Positions 54,917-63,278 of a DNA stretch of 64,000 nt are shown here, piece after piece. The stretch is from Rugamonas apoptosis (GTDB lineage: Bacteria > Pseudomonadota > Gammaproteobacteria > Burkholderiales > Burkholderiaceae_D). The translations under genes and the position numbers were made by a program. The DNA is taken from contig NZ_JACEZU010000012.1 in assembly GCF_014042355.1 (NCBI RefSeq), positions 163,689 through 227,688 on the forward strand, read 5' to 3'. The notes below the pieces were generated by a model that did no database searches, was not told where the DNA came from, and saw nothing but the letters and a program-made list of their open reading frames with translations. Positions within the stretch are counted from its first letter, which is position 1. Each line of letters begins with the position of its first letter.

Positions 54917-56429
54917 TGGCTTGAGCAGTAAGATCTATAGTTTCGAGAATTCGCTGTATGTGTTGCTTGATAACTGGATCGTCAATCATATCTAGGTGGT
55001 ATTGATTGATAGGAACTCCCTTTTCAATGTCCGCTAACAACTTTCGAATAGTACGCGTGGCGAACGCCCCCAATGTGCCTGCCCCTCCAACACTTCGCAC
55101 GATCCTATCTAAAGGCGCGCCAAACGACATCATTTCATTGGGCGCTGTCTTGTTGTTCGGCTGGTCTGTGGTCGGAGACAACTTATGGATGCAATCCTTA
55201 GGGAAGTCCGACATTAGAACAGGAGAATGGGTCGCCATCACGATTTGTATACAATCGAAGCGCTGTTTCCAGAATTTTTCGATAGTCAAATCCAGAAAAT
55301 TCACATATTGCTGTTGCCATTCTAGATGAAGAAACACGTCGCCCTCATCAATTAATAAAACGAGATTGCGTATCGATTTATCAAGAGAGATGTCATCGAT
55401 TTTGCGCTTTAATCGAGCAAACTGGTCTAGAAGTGCCGCGGCACCCGAGCTTGCTCCTGCGAGTGATAGCTGTGCAATGCCATTAAGATTTAGTTTTGAT
55501 AATTTCTCCCATTGCGTGACGTTTAATCTGTAATGTTTTCCTTTGAAGTCCGGTCGCCCTAAGACTTTGTGAATTTCCCGTAGTTGCTGGAGAGCATGGT
55601 TAAATCGTTCTTCTGCTTTGGGCTGGGCTTTATTCCCATCAGCCAAGATAACAGGTAAGCCAAGCCGAGTGAGGAGATCAATTCTCACATCTTTGGTCAA
55701 CCGCTGCTCCTGGGTGACTCTGTGTACAGCGCGCATTCTTAACAAAGCCTCCTCTCCCAAGAGTTCTTCCATCGATGCCAGCAACTGGTTCCGTAGCAAT
55801 ATTTCTTCGTTAAGGATAGATCTATATTCCTCGGAATTGAACATATCTTCGAAGGTAATATTATTATCTCTTCGCATTTTTGACAACTCTGTTCGACGGG
55901 TAGTGATTTTATTTTCGAGTTCCACTAGTGACGCGATCCAATCAGCACCAAGCTTGTACTTCTCTCTCCTATATATATATGGACGAAAGATTAAGTCTTT
56001 GACGAAGCTGAATACCTTTTCGAAGGAGGTGAGAGTAAGCGTTGGACTTGGCGACAGATTAAATTCCTTCGCTAAATCAGTCGCAGTTTTAACCTCTGGG
56101 AGGACATGACCTCGAGTACTTTTCGGATGCACAGCGGAAAAATGTTTTGTATCACCAGGCAGATCAATTATGTACGGAATTGCAGTAAAATAGAGAGCGA
56201 ATGTTTTACGAGACTCGCCATTGGCACTCCAATCAATTTCGACTTCTGGCGTCTCGTATCGCGCAATCGCCTTCCCTAATGAGAGGAGTGTTTGAGTTTT
56301 ACCACTTCCATTTGGTCCAACTAACAGCGTCATCGAATTAGCAGAAAAAATATTTAGATTGGGGTCTTTTTGAACTGAAGACGGGATAAGAGAGTATACG
56401 CGATTGTCGATGGCAAATGATCGAATCAT
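54906..56429 (-). CDS. AAA/ABC-type ATPase, PtuA-like (Septu-type defence)
   Basis: A 507-residue ATPase with the Walker A GPNGSGKT at 38-45, a long helical insertion (about 120-290) with predicted coiled coil, an ABC-like signature LSLAGASSG at 321-329, Walker B LVLLIDEGD at 357-363, and ATHSPVLMSDF after it. This order matches PtuA and related AAA_15/AAA_21 proteins that partner nucleases in defence. Residues FLHLEWQQQYVNF after Walker B are typical. It overlaps the HNH gene by 11 bases, as in PtuA-PtuB pairs. Whether the complex senses phage DNA or nucleotides is not known from sequence. Confidence 0.82.
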   Translation of the reverse strand: MIRSFAIDNRVYSLIPSSVQKDPNLNIFSANSMTLLVGPNGSGKTQTLLSLGKAIARYETPEVEIDWSANGESRKTFALYFTAIPYIIDLPGDTKHFSAVHPKSTRGHVLPEVKTATDLAKEFNLSPSPTLTLTSFEKVFSFVKDLIFRPYIYRREKYKLGADWIASLVELENKITTRRTELSKMRRDNNITFEDMFNSEEYRSILNEEILLRNQLLASMEELLGEEALLRMRAVHRVTQEQRLTKDVRIDLLTRLGLPVILADGNKAQPKAEERFNHALQQLREIHKVLGRPDFKGKHYRLNVTQWEKLSKLNLNGIAQLSLAGASSGAAALLDQFARLKRKIDDISLDKSIRNLVLLIDEGDVFLHLEWQQQYVNFLDLTIEKFWKQRFDCIQIVMATHSPVLMSDFPKDCIHKLSPTTDQPNNKTAPNEMMSFGAPLDRIVRSVGGAGTLGAFATRTIRKLLADIEKGVPINQYHLDMIDDPVIKQHIQRILETIDLTAQANAN

Positions 56430-56586
56430 TATAGTAAGAGGGCCCGGTGGTTAAATTCAAGATGATGCAGCTTTTGCCATTTTTTGTATTTAGATTACAT
56501 GTCTAATTAAATACATGACGAGTTTTGTTAAACTTACGAAGTGGCAGCTTGTGGCCGAACGCGGCCCACAACAATGGAAATCCGGC

Positions 56587-56895
56587 TTAATTGTTGAAAA
56601 GAGGTGGCGGCAACTTTGAAGCATCGACGGTGGGAATCGGCTCCCAGGTGATGACTTTACCACTTAGAAGTATGACGTCCTCTCCAGTGCATATACTATG
56701 CGCGAATGCCTGGACAATCTCAATATTAACCCTTCGGCTTAACACCTTCTGCTCATCTCTGGCTCGATACCAAATTCCACCCAAATGTTCCCATGTATCA
56801 GCGCTCACATTTTTAGGATAGAACGCACCAATGGGTCTTCCATTATCTTGAGCCCGACTTCCGAAAACTAGGTAAACGGCAGCGGTCAACGGCAT
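56587..56895 (-). CDS. Small hypothetical protein in the defence cluster
   Basis: A protein of about 102 residues of unknown family. It contains FGSRAQDNGRPIGAFYPKNVSADTWEHLGGIWYRARDEQKVLSRRVNIEIVQAF and ends IPTVDASKLPPPLFNN. I chose ATG 56895 because of an upstream aaggcg site; a longer start at 56958 is possible. No motif for nuclease or toxin is seen. It lies 157 bases upstream of the PtuA-like gene on the same strand and may be an accessory or unrelated. Confidence 0.6.
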   Translation of the reverse strand: MPLTAAVYLVFGSRAQDNGRPIGAFYPKNVSADTWEHLGGIWYRARDEQKVLSRRVNIEIVQAFAHSICTGEDVILLSGKVITWEPIPTVDASKLPPPLFNN

Positions 56896-57019
56896 TAGAA
56901 CGCCTTGGATATTTTTTCGATGTTGCGAGTCGGGTCTATATATCATATATATCGTCAATAATTGTTACCAATCTCAGCTATTCCAAGGACTGCTGTTGGC
57001 CGGTTGCGGGCGTGTTAAA

Positions 57020-58093
57020 TCAAGCAAGACGGATACCATTGGCCGGTAAAATCTCCTGTATCACTACGAAACGGTGCTCTTTCACTGCGTCATGGAATTT
57101 ACGATAGTCTGACTCCTCGAAGGCTGGTGTCCAAGCCGGCCTTTCGTCACCGTCATCTTCAGACGTGATACCGGTTCCCAGTGCCTTCCAAGAACCCTCG
57201 CCCTTAGGAATGTAAGGGGGAATCGGCTCATGAAGTCCTGAGATTGCGCCGGCTGCAACGCTACTGCACACAACCTCGAAGCGTTTTTTCTCGTCATGGT
57301 CCTGATTTGATTCGAGTAATTTAATTAAGTCTGCTTTAGCCTGCGCGGGGAGACCAGGCTGGCCTTCGAAGTCCCAAACACCTGCACAAAATGCTTGCAC
57401 GACTTTGCAAGCCATGTCTGCAGCGTTAATGAAGTCTGGAAGATTTTCTCGCTCAATCGTTTCCTTGTGGGCGTTGGTATATTTCCATTTTGCCCACGGC
57501 ATGTCTGGGAAATGCAACGCAGCACCATGCCCAAGTCCAGATATAAGATCCAGTGTGACTGCCTCCGCATTTTCCTCCAGTGTCTGCAACCCAGACCTCA
57601 GCTTCTCTAACCATGTCTGGTGATCATGCTGGTCGCCGACAAGGGAAGTCAGTTTGTTGTACTTACTCTCGGTTCCGCTAAATCCTTGGTGCGCCCACGT
57701 GTCGACGTAGACATGCAATGTTACGCCCAGTCGATGTAGAGAATTCGTTGCTTTTTTTTGTGCCAAAGCGTGCTTGACCATCTCTTTGGCGACAATACTA
57801 TTCGGCCGACACAGGGCCTTCTTTTCAAGTGTGTCGCCCTCAGCCCCAGGTAAAAAGTGAAACGGCGCCCAAACAATACGATTCTGGTCATTGTCGGCAT
57901 TTTTGTAATCGAACATCTTGTGTGCGCTAGCAAAGCGTTCGAACGTTTCCCCACCACTAAATCGAAGCAATCCTGGAGTCGTAGCGTCATCGACATACTG
58001 ACATGCATGGGCCACGACTCGAGCATCTTCTTTGCTTAGGCCACCTAGTCGGCCAATGACGTATACCACACCATAATGGAAATCGATGTTCAT
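57020..58093 (-). CDS. DUF6765-like protein, possible zinc-dependent phospholipase C fold
   Basis: A 357-residue protein with a regular pattern of His and Asp: MNIDFHYGVVY at the start, AHACQYVDDAT, APFHFLPG, then HRLGVTLHVYVDTWAHQGFSG and SGLGHGAALHFPDMPWAKW. Such H...H...D..H sets occur in zinc-dependent phospholipase C/S1 nuclease-like folds. I believe this family is DUF6765, but the number is from memory. There is no signal peptide, so it acts in the cytoplasm. It lies upstream of the small gene and ATPase-HNH pair on the same strand, spaced by 124 bases, so cotranscription is only possible. Confidence 0.72.
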   Translation of the reverse strand: MNIDFHYGVVYVIGRLGGLSKEDARVVAHACQYVDDATTPGLLRFSGGETFERFASAHKMFDYKNADNDQNRIVWAPFHFLPGAEGDTLEKKALCRPNSIVAKEMVKHALAQKKATNSLHRLGVTLHVYVDTWAHQGFSGTESKYNKLTSLVGDQHDHQTWLEKLRSGLQTLEENAEAVTLDLISGLGHGAALHFPDMPWAKWKYTNAHKETIERENLPDFINAADMACKVVQAFCAGVWDFEGQPGLPAQAKADLIKLLESNQDHDEKKRFEVVCSSVAAGAISGLHEPIPPYIPKGEGSWKALGTGITSEDDGDERPAWTPAFEESDYRKFHDAVKEHRFVVIQEILPANGIRLA

Positions 58094-58208
58094 AATAATC
58101 CCTAGAAATTGAAAGATCTTTTATGAGTGATTCGAGTTAAACGCTACCTATTACGTTATTTATATACGGACGGTCCGAAATTGGCCGAATTCAGCCTAAT
58201 TGACCATA

Positions 58209-58670
58209 TCACAGCAATTTGTGATAAATGACAAATCCAGGCTTTTCAGCAACCTTGTCATACAGCCGCATAGCGGTGGCATTGGTCTCGCGAGTCTGCC
58301 AGTAAACGCGAGAAACTCCAGCTGCTCTGGCCTGTTCGTATACAGCATTGATAAGTGCTCTGCCTACACCGAGGCCCCTTGCCTCATCGGCAGTGAATAA
58401 ATCCTGTAAATAGCATGTCGGGGTAATCTGAGTGGTACTTCTGTGATAAAGAAAGTGGACTAGTCCAAGCAGTTTTCCGGAACATTCCGCGACCATTGCA
58501 TGCACTGGCTCATAGGTATCGAAGAAGCGAGACCAGGTCATTTGGGTAATTTCTTGCGCTAGAGCAGTTTCTCCCGAACGTCCGTAGAAGGCGTTGTAGC
58601 CGTCCCAAAGCGGAGTCCATCCTGCTAAATCCTTCTTTTCTATTGCTCGAATTACAAGCTGCTCACTCAT
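58209..58670 (-). CDS. GNAT-family N-acetyltransferase
   Basis: A 153-residue acetyltransferase of the GNAT fold. The acetyl-CoA loop is LFTADEARGLGVGRALINAVYEQAR, preceded by the beta4 strand TCYLQDLF, and the C-terminal VSRVYWQTRETNATAMRLYDKVAEKPGFVIYHK is typical. I chose ATG 58670, which follows aaggaaacc; the longer frame is not conserved in character. The substrate is unknown. It is divergent from the integrase, 165 bases apart. Confidence 0.9.
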   Translation of the reverse strand: MSEQLVIRAIEKKDLAGWTPLWDGYNAFYGRSGETALAQEITQMTWSRFFDTYEPVHAMVAECSGKLLGLVHFLYHRSTTQITPTCYLQDLFTADEARGLGVGRALINAVYEQARAAGVSRVYWQTRETNATAMRLYDKVAEKPGFVIYHKLL

Positions 58671-58835
58671 GGTTTCCTTATCTGGTATTTCGAATCCAAG
58701 GGCCGATCCTGATCGGCTACGGCTTAAGGTCATAGGATACCAGCTTGCCGAAATGAAAACCTCACACATTCCCACGTCAGGCGGCCCCGTCCCCAAAGCG
58801 CATAGTTGAGGCCCAACCAACGGAGGAGGACGATC

Positions 58836-59465
58836 ATGAATACCCGTACTGGTATAGCCCGCGAACATGGCATCCCTTGGAACAAGGGCAAACTGATTGG
58901 GCAGAAAGCGCCGCTGAGGATCAGCGAGATCTGGGCGATTAGAGTACGCCTGGAAATCTATGGGCGTCGGCGGGACCTTGCGTTATTCAACTTGGCCATT
59001 GACAGCAAGCTGCGGGGCTGCGATCTTGTTCAGCTGAGGGTACAAGATGTTTGCCACGGCGGTCACGTCGCCAGCCGGTCCACTGTGATGCAGCAAAAAA
59101 CAAAGCAGCCGGTGCAGTTTGAATTGACGACCGGCACGCGCAAAAGCCTGGATGAATGGATCGCGGTTGCAGCACTCAGGCATCGCGACTTCTTGTTCCC
59201 GAGCCGAGTCGGGAACTCACCACATATCTCAACCAGGCAGTACGCCCGTATTGTTCATCAGTGGTTCGATGAGATAGGAGTGGATCCTACCGCGTACAGC
59301 ACGCATACCCTACGCCGAACAAAGCCAACTTTGATCTACTGCCGGACAAAGAATCTGAGGGCGGTCCAGCTGTTGCTTGGCCATACCAAATTGGAGAGCA
59401 CCGTCCGCTACTTGGGAATCGAAGTTGACGATGCGCTAGAACTGGCCGAGCAAACTGATGCGTAG
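58836..59465 (+). CDS. Short tyrosine recombinase (integrase)
   Basis: A 209-residue tyrosine recombinase that seems to hold only the catalytic domain. Catalytic residues are the Arg in DSKLRGCDLVQLRV, the Lys region QKTKQPVQFELT, HTLRR, the His in LLLGHTKLES, and the nucleophile Tyr in TVRYLGI. It lacks the usual N-terminal core-binding domain of about 100 residues. It may resolve or promote movement of the surrounding island, or be a stand-alone inversion enzyme. A strong ggagga site precedes ATG 58836. Confidence 0.88.
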   Translation: MNTRTGIAREHGIPWNKGKLIGQKAPLRISEIWAIRVRLEIYGRRRDLALFNLAIDSKLRGCDLVQLRVQDVCHGGHVASRSTVMQQKTKQPVQFELTTGTRKSLDEWIAVAALRHRDFLFPSRVGNSPHISTRQYARIVHQWFDEIGVDPTAYSTHTLRRTKPTLIYCRTKNLRAVQLLLGHTKLESTVRYLGIEVDDALELAEQTDA

Positions 59466-59494
59466 ATAAATCTGACCAACGCGCAGCGGAGTAA

Positions 59495-59785
59495 TTATCG
59501 AACCAGGTATTGATTCTTGTCTTTACCTTCGAGCCACTTCGGTGCGCGCCCACGGCCGGTCCAGGTATCCCCAGTTGCTTCATTTTTGTACTTGATTTCT
59601 ACTGGTTTGCGTGCAGCCTTGGGCTGTTTAGCGCCGCCGGCGATATCGGCCAGCGTTAATCCGTACTCGCTCATAATTGCCTGAATTTGAGCACGCGCTG
59701 CAGCCACTTCAGAGCGCCGAGCTTCTTCTGCCTTCGCCTGCAGTTCCGCAATTTGCTTTTGAATTTCCTGGTATGAAGTCGACAT
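59495..59785 (-). CDS. H-NS-family nucleoid protein
   Basis: A 96-residue H-NS-like protein. The N-terminal helices (YQEIQKQIAELQAKAEEARRSEVAAARAQIQAIMSEYGLTLADIAGG) form the oligomerisation region. The C-terminal DNA-binding motif reads KYKNEATGDTWTGRGRAPKWLEG, a common betaproteobacterial form. It would bind AT-rich DNA and silence foreign genes, including the island around it. ATG 59785 follows aaagga. It is convergent with the integrase gene. Confidence 0.92.
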   Translation of the reverse strand: MSTSYQEIQKQIAELQAKAEEARRSEVAAARAQIQAIMSEYGLTLADIAGGAKQPKAARKPVEIKYKNEATGDTWTGRGRAPKWLEGKDKNQYLVR

Positions 59786-59989
59786 AGATGGTCCTTTCAA
59801 TGAACTGAGATGTGCCGATTCTACACGGGGAAATTGAAAACTCAACCGATACCGCCACCCGCACGACCAATATACGTGAGAAAGCGCGCATTTTTCCTTT
59901 CACCAAGATGATATCCTGTCACCGAAGGCTGTAATCGGCCAAAAGCGGCCGCGCCATTGGAATGACCCAATGAAAAATTAGGAGATAAC

Positions 59990-60139
59990 ATGCGTCATCT
60001 GATTACAGCTGGATTTGTTGCTGCGGCACTGGTTACTTACTACCTGGGACTCGAATATGGCTCCGGCATCCTCTTTCTTGCTGGCGTGGCGTTTGAACTG
60101 GTGTCGTTCAAGCGAATTCGTAACAGTTCGGTGAATTGA
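59990..60139 (+). CDS. Small two-helix membrane protein (49 residues)
   Basis: A short gene with a strong aggagata ribosome site directly before ATG 59990. The product of 49 residues has two hydrophobic segments, LITAGFVAAALVTYYLGL and GSGILFLAGVAFELVSF, joined by EYGS, and ends KRIRNSSVN. It is probably an inner-membrane peptide. It is divergent from the H-NS-like gene. No function is known. Confidence 0.7.
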   Translation: MRHLITAGFVAAALVTYYLGLEYGSGILFLAGVAFELVSFKRIRNSSVN

Positions 60140-60451
60140 AACGCTCCCGCTTGCGGCCATTTGCCCCCATTCATTTCGTGAGGAAGTCCAGACCTTGAAC
60201 CAATATGCGCCAGTATCTGCTGAATCCTGAAGCTGAAGCCATCCCGTTTGGCTTCGCATATCTTTCCGATCTTGTTGAAGGCAGATCCAAGGATCGGATC
60301 TTCATTCCCAAGGAGAAGGCGGCTGAGTTTACCGGGTTCATGATGGAGAAATTTCTCCATTCCTAGAGCACCTGGTGCGTCGGTGGCGTCAGTGACAAGG
60401 GTTACTGCTGCCGTATAGGGAAGCAAAATAGAAAAATGGGTTGATAAAAAA
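60140..60451. other. Region upstream of the HEPN-like gene
   Basis: This 312-base gap contains a possible small ORF (60205-60366) and otherwise nothing recognisable. The sequence before ATG 60452 is A-rich (gataaaaaaatgg) without a clear ribosome site. Confidence 0.4.
60205..60366 (+). CDS. Possible small ORF (53 residues)
   Basis: An open frame of 53 residues (MRQYLLNPEAEAIPFGFAYL at the start, ending MMEKFLHS) with protein-like composition. It has no good ribosome site, and an in-frame TGA lies just upstream at 60196. It could be a real small gene, or the end of a broken one. Confidence 0.35.
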   Translation: MRQYLLNPEAEAIPFGFAYLSDLVEGRSKDRIFIPKEKAAEFTGFMMEKFLHS

Positions 60452-62017
60452 ATGGCTTACAACAATTCCACCACTGTTGGCGAAATTCTCAGTCTGAGTG
60501 CCAAGGTCAAGAGAGAGAACGATGTGTTCGCGCAGGGGAAGAGGAAGCTTGCGAAGATCTTTCTTCGTGAGCTTCTGGACCTCCCTGCCAGTGCCGCCGA
60601 TGCGGAACTGGAAACCACATACAAGGCGTGTTCTCCAAGGGAAAAAATCCCCGAAGATTCAACAGAATTCTGGAGCTTTGTCGAGAAGGAATATCTGCAT
60701 CTTGAGGCAGAGCCGAAGACCAAGTTCACCGACATCTGCTTCCGTGTGAACGAGCACCTTGTAGAGCTGGCGGGAAATCTTTCTTATATCAAGAAAGAGC
60801 TAGCCAACCTGGAAGAGAAGAAGAAAACTGATGGGCGACTGACTGCTGATGAGCGGTACTACAGGAATCAACTGGAATATTTTGAGAAGAAGAATCTTGT
60901 TGCGAAAGATGAGATCGTTGATTTCATGACGCACAAGATCAAGAGCTATGCCATATCAAAGGCATCTGTTCAATCCAGCATTATGATTTTAGGAAGGTCG
61001 TTGCTGGGTGATAGTCCCTATGCCTTTGGACGGAAGTTCCTTTGGGCGATTTCCGACCCATACGATGTTCGCTCGCTGGACTCCTATTCCAATAAGTTCA
61101 TGGATCTGCCAACGGGCAGTTACCGTGAGATGGTGAGGGAGTGCAAGAGTTCTCCTGAGAAATTCAAAGAATGCTCGACTATCTATATAAACGGAATTCC
61201 TGATAAGCTTTCCAGTCTTCGGGTAAAGCTTCTTGATCTCGTGGAGAAGTCGCACATCCTCTTCACCCGAAGGAATGTCATCGAAACGATGCTTCGGCAC
61301 TACGAAGCGAAAGACTACATATCGTTGGTCAGCATGGCCCCCTTGCAGATCGAGGGGATTTTTGCAGACATTTGTAGGGAAATCGGCGTCTCTGAGAGTC
61401 AGCTAGACATTTCGTCGCTGAACGACAAGCTTCAGCACATTGATGGCAAGATGACAAGCTTCTTCTACTTTGAATACTACTCCTTTAAGTTCCCAGTGCT
61501 GAGAAACTTGGTCGCGCATGGTGGCTTGGTCGATGGCGATTTGGAAGAAACGGCAATCCATCTGATGCTGGATCTGCTGCCTGTATGTGAACTCGCTGTT
61601 TCGGAAGATTTGCCCGTCATCCATGCGCTGGATATCTTGAAGGAAGCCAGCAATGGGAAGGCAAAGCAGCTTGTGGAATGGCTGGATCTTCGCAAGTCGG
61701 TAGTGATTCCTGATTTCTATGGTGCCCAGGGTTCCATCGCTAAGGCAGAAGGGCACTACGCGACACAGGAATTTTGGGATTACCTTGAAGGCGAACTCAA
61801 GAAGGTAATGGACGAAGATCACATTAAGGGCAGTGATCCGGTGAAGATCGCCGGCAAGGTCAAAAGTGCTGGTTTCGCTGATGAGCAAGCAGAGAAATTC
61901 CTGAAATCCTCTTGGCGGGTAGCTACGGAAGCCATCAATCAAAGAAACGAAATGCGGGAGAAAGTGAGAAACCTGCTTAAGCCGAAAATAGAAACTCCTG
62001 AAGAAGAGAAGGAGTAG
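60452..62017 (+). CDS. Large helical protein with HEPN-like RNxxxH motif
   Basis: A 521-residue protein with no family I can name. The middle part (about 260-380) resembles a HEPN domain: FTRRNVIETMLRHYEAKDYISLVSMAPLQIEGIFADIC, then FKFPVLRNLVAHGGLVDGD, where RNLVAH (351-356) fits the RNxxxH ribonuclease motif. The N-terminal 250 residues are helical with a coiled-coil stretch (LSYIKKELANLEEKKKTDGR). HEPN domains with this motif often act as RNases in toxin or abortive-infection systems; others bind nucleotides only. The gene lies alone in the island, and no ribosome site is evident. Confidence 0.72.
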   Translation: MAYNNSTTVGEILSLSAKVKRENDVFAQGKRKLAKIFLRELLDLPASAADAELETTYKACSPREKIPEDSTEFWSFVEKEYLHLEAEPKTKFTDICFRVNEHLVELAGNLSYIKKELANLEEKKKTDGRLTADERYYRNQLEYFEKKNLVAKDEIVDFMTHKIKSYAISKASVQSSIMILGRSLLGDSPYAFGRKFLWAISDPYDVRSLDSYSNKFMDLPTGSYREMVRECKSSPEKFKECSTIYINGIPDKLSSLRVKLLDLVEKSHILFTRRNVIETMLRHYEAKDYISLVSMAPLQIEGIFADICREIGVSESQLDISSLNDKLQHIDGKMTSFFYFEYYSFKFPVLRNLVAHGGLVDGDLEETAIHLMLDLLPVCELAVSEDLPVIHALDILKEASNGKAKQLVEWLDLRKSVVIPDFYGAQGSIAKAEGHYATQEFWDYLEGELKKVMDEDHIKGSDPVKIAGKVKSAGFADEQAEKFLKSSWRVATEAINQRNEMREKVRNLLKPKIETPEEEKE

Positions 62018-62239
62018 TCTTGGTGGCATGCGACTGTTGCCGATAATAGTTATCCTGGTCCAATGACTCATTGGGGAGTCTTCTGTCTCAATCATATTAT
62101 TGATATTATTTTTTGTGACCTACCGGAGGTCCAAGTGTCGATAGCCAAATAATCGAGCCTAGGAAAACGCGACCGGCGGCTACGGGGCGGAAACTGCCGT
62201 CTGACATAGTTCGTTAGATAAGCTGTGAACTAATGCAAT

Positions 62240-62650
62240 TTAGATTTCTTCTCTATCAGGCCTCGGCTGGAATCTCGCGCTGGACGTGCTGGCCCGCTCT
62301 ATCGTGTTGCGGGCTTGCTGCGGGGGCATAGAGGTGGTTTTCGTCGCGAGCGTGGTTGCTAGCGGACTTTGGGCGGCGCGCGCTACAGGCTGCCGCTGCT
62401 CGGGCTTTGTGGCACTGATGCGGGACATATAGCTCCGCAGCGTGGGGGCGGAAATCGGGAGGCCATGTTCGCTCAGAATGTCGGCGATCTCTGTGTAGGT
62501 ATAGCCTTGGCGAGCCAGAGCTCGCACATCCTCTGCAAGCAAGGATACCGCGCGGAGCTTCGACGCGACCTTGTTTTCACGCGGCTGTTGCACGAGCTTG
62601 GTAAGCGCGTCCCTGATCTCGCTGATCGGCTTCATGGTAAGCGTGGTCAC
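62240..62650 (-). CDS. TraK-like oriT-binding protein
   Basis: A 136-residue protein. A helix-turn-helix-like segment (DVRALARQGYTYTEIADILSEHGLPISAPTLRSYMSRI) is followed by a Pro/Ala/Thr-rich linker and a C-terminal FQPRPDREEI. This order closely parallels IncP TraK, which wraps oriT DNA. The GTG start at 62650 is supported by a ggaaggaaa ribosome site. It points left, away from an oriT-like inverted repeat at 63.1 kb, the same divergent arrangement seen for traK and oriT in IncP plasmids. An unrelated repressor with similar fold is the main alternative. Confidence 0.7.
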   Translation of the reverse strand: MTTLTMKPISEIRDALTKLVQQPRENKVASKLRAVSLLAEDVRALARQGYTYTEIADILSEHGLPISAPTLRSYMSRISATKPEQRQPVARAAQSPLATTLATKTTSMPPQQARNTIERASTSSARFQPRPDREEI

Positions 62651-63072
62651 GATATGATTTCCTTCCTGCCGCCCACCAGGTCATCCGAGGGCTTGGGGGT
62701 AAGAGTTCATTTTGTGGCCCTCTCGTGATCAGGTTTTGATATGCCTCAGTTGCGCGCTTTGCGCACTGTTGCGACAAACCGGTCGCGAGGCAGTCGCGCT
62801 AGTTGCGTGCAAATGCACACCACGGTTGCGGTTCGTAACAGTGGCGGTGCGCCAGCGTGCGCGCCATGTCGCAAGGGCGTAGTGCGGATATCGCCAAAGC
62901 GCCGCAAAGATGACGCGCTTTGCCGCACCTCGGTGCTGGAGCGTCGCGGATAAGCCACGAAGTCGCTGCGCACCATGCACGATTTGCCGCAATCAGTGAA
63001 CGACGCGTGCATGGATGTATATCGCTTCAGTTACTTCCGTTGTGCGGCGTGGGATTTAGCAGAAAAGAGCTG

Positions 63073-63118
63073 GACAGGGTAGGGTTTGCTATACCGCCGC
63101 GCAGCGACGGTATAGCAA
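63073..63118 (-). other. oriT-like inverted repeat with near-consensus nic site
   Basis: The perfect inverted repeat ttgctataccg (63086-63096) / cggtatagcaa (63108-63118) has an 11-base spacer. On the minus strand it is followed after a few bases by CCCTACCCTGTCC. IncP-type nic sites read YATCCTG|Y; here it is TACCCTG|T, one base different, placing nic between 63075 and 63074. Repeat followed by nic is the IncP oriT order, and a TraK-like gene is nearby. Confidence 0.5.
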
Positions 63119-63278
63119 CCGGAACACTCCAGTCGTTGCACTCCCTCCATGTTCCTACCACCCTGCTCAGGGCGTGGCCCCGAGACCCCGGCCGCAATGC
63201 ATTGATTGGGCATTTAAGGTCCCAGGTAACTGCTGATGGAGCTTGGTAGTAGTAGTTACTGTTGCCTTGCTCGCCCGA

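Noticed and set aside
58209..59465. Integron (integrase plus acetyltransferase cassette)
   Set aside because: The recombinase lacks integron-integrase features and no attC-like site flanks the acetyltransferase.
62746..63012. Leftward ORF in the TraK-oriT region
   Set aside because: Arg-rich composition and open frames on both strands suggest random GC-rich sequence; no domain is seen.
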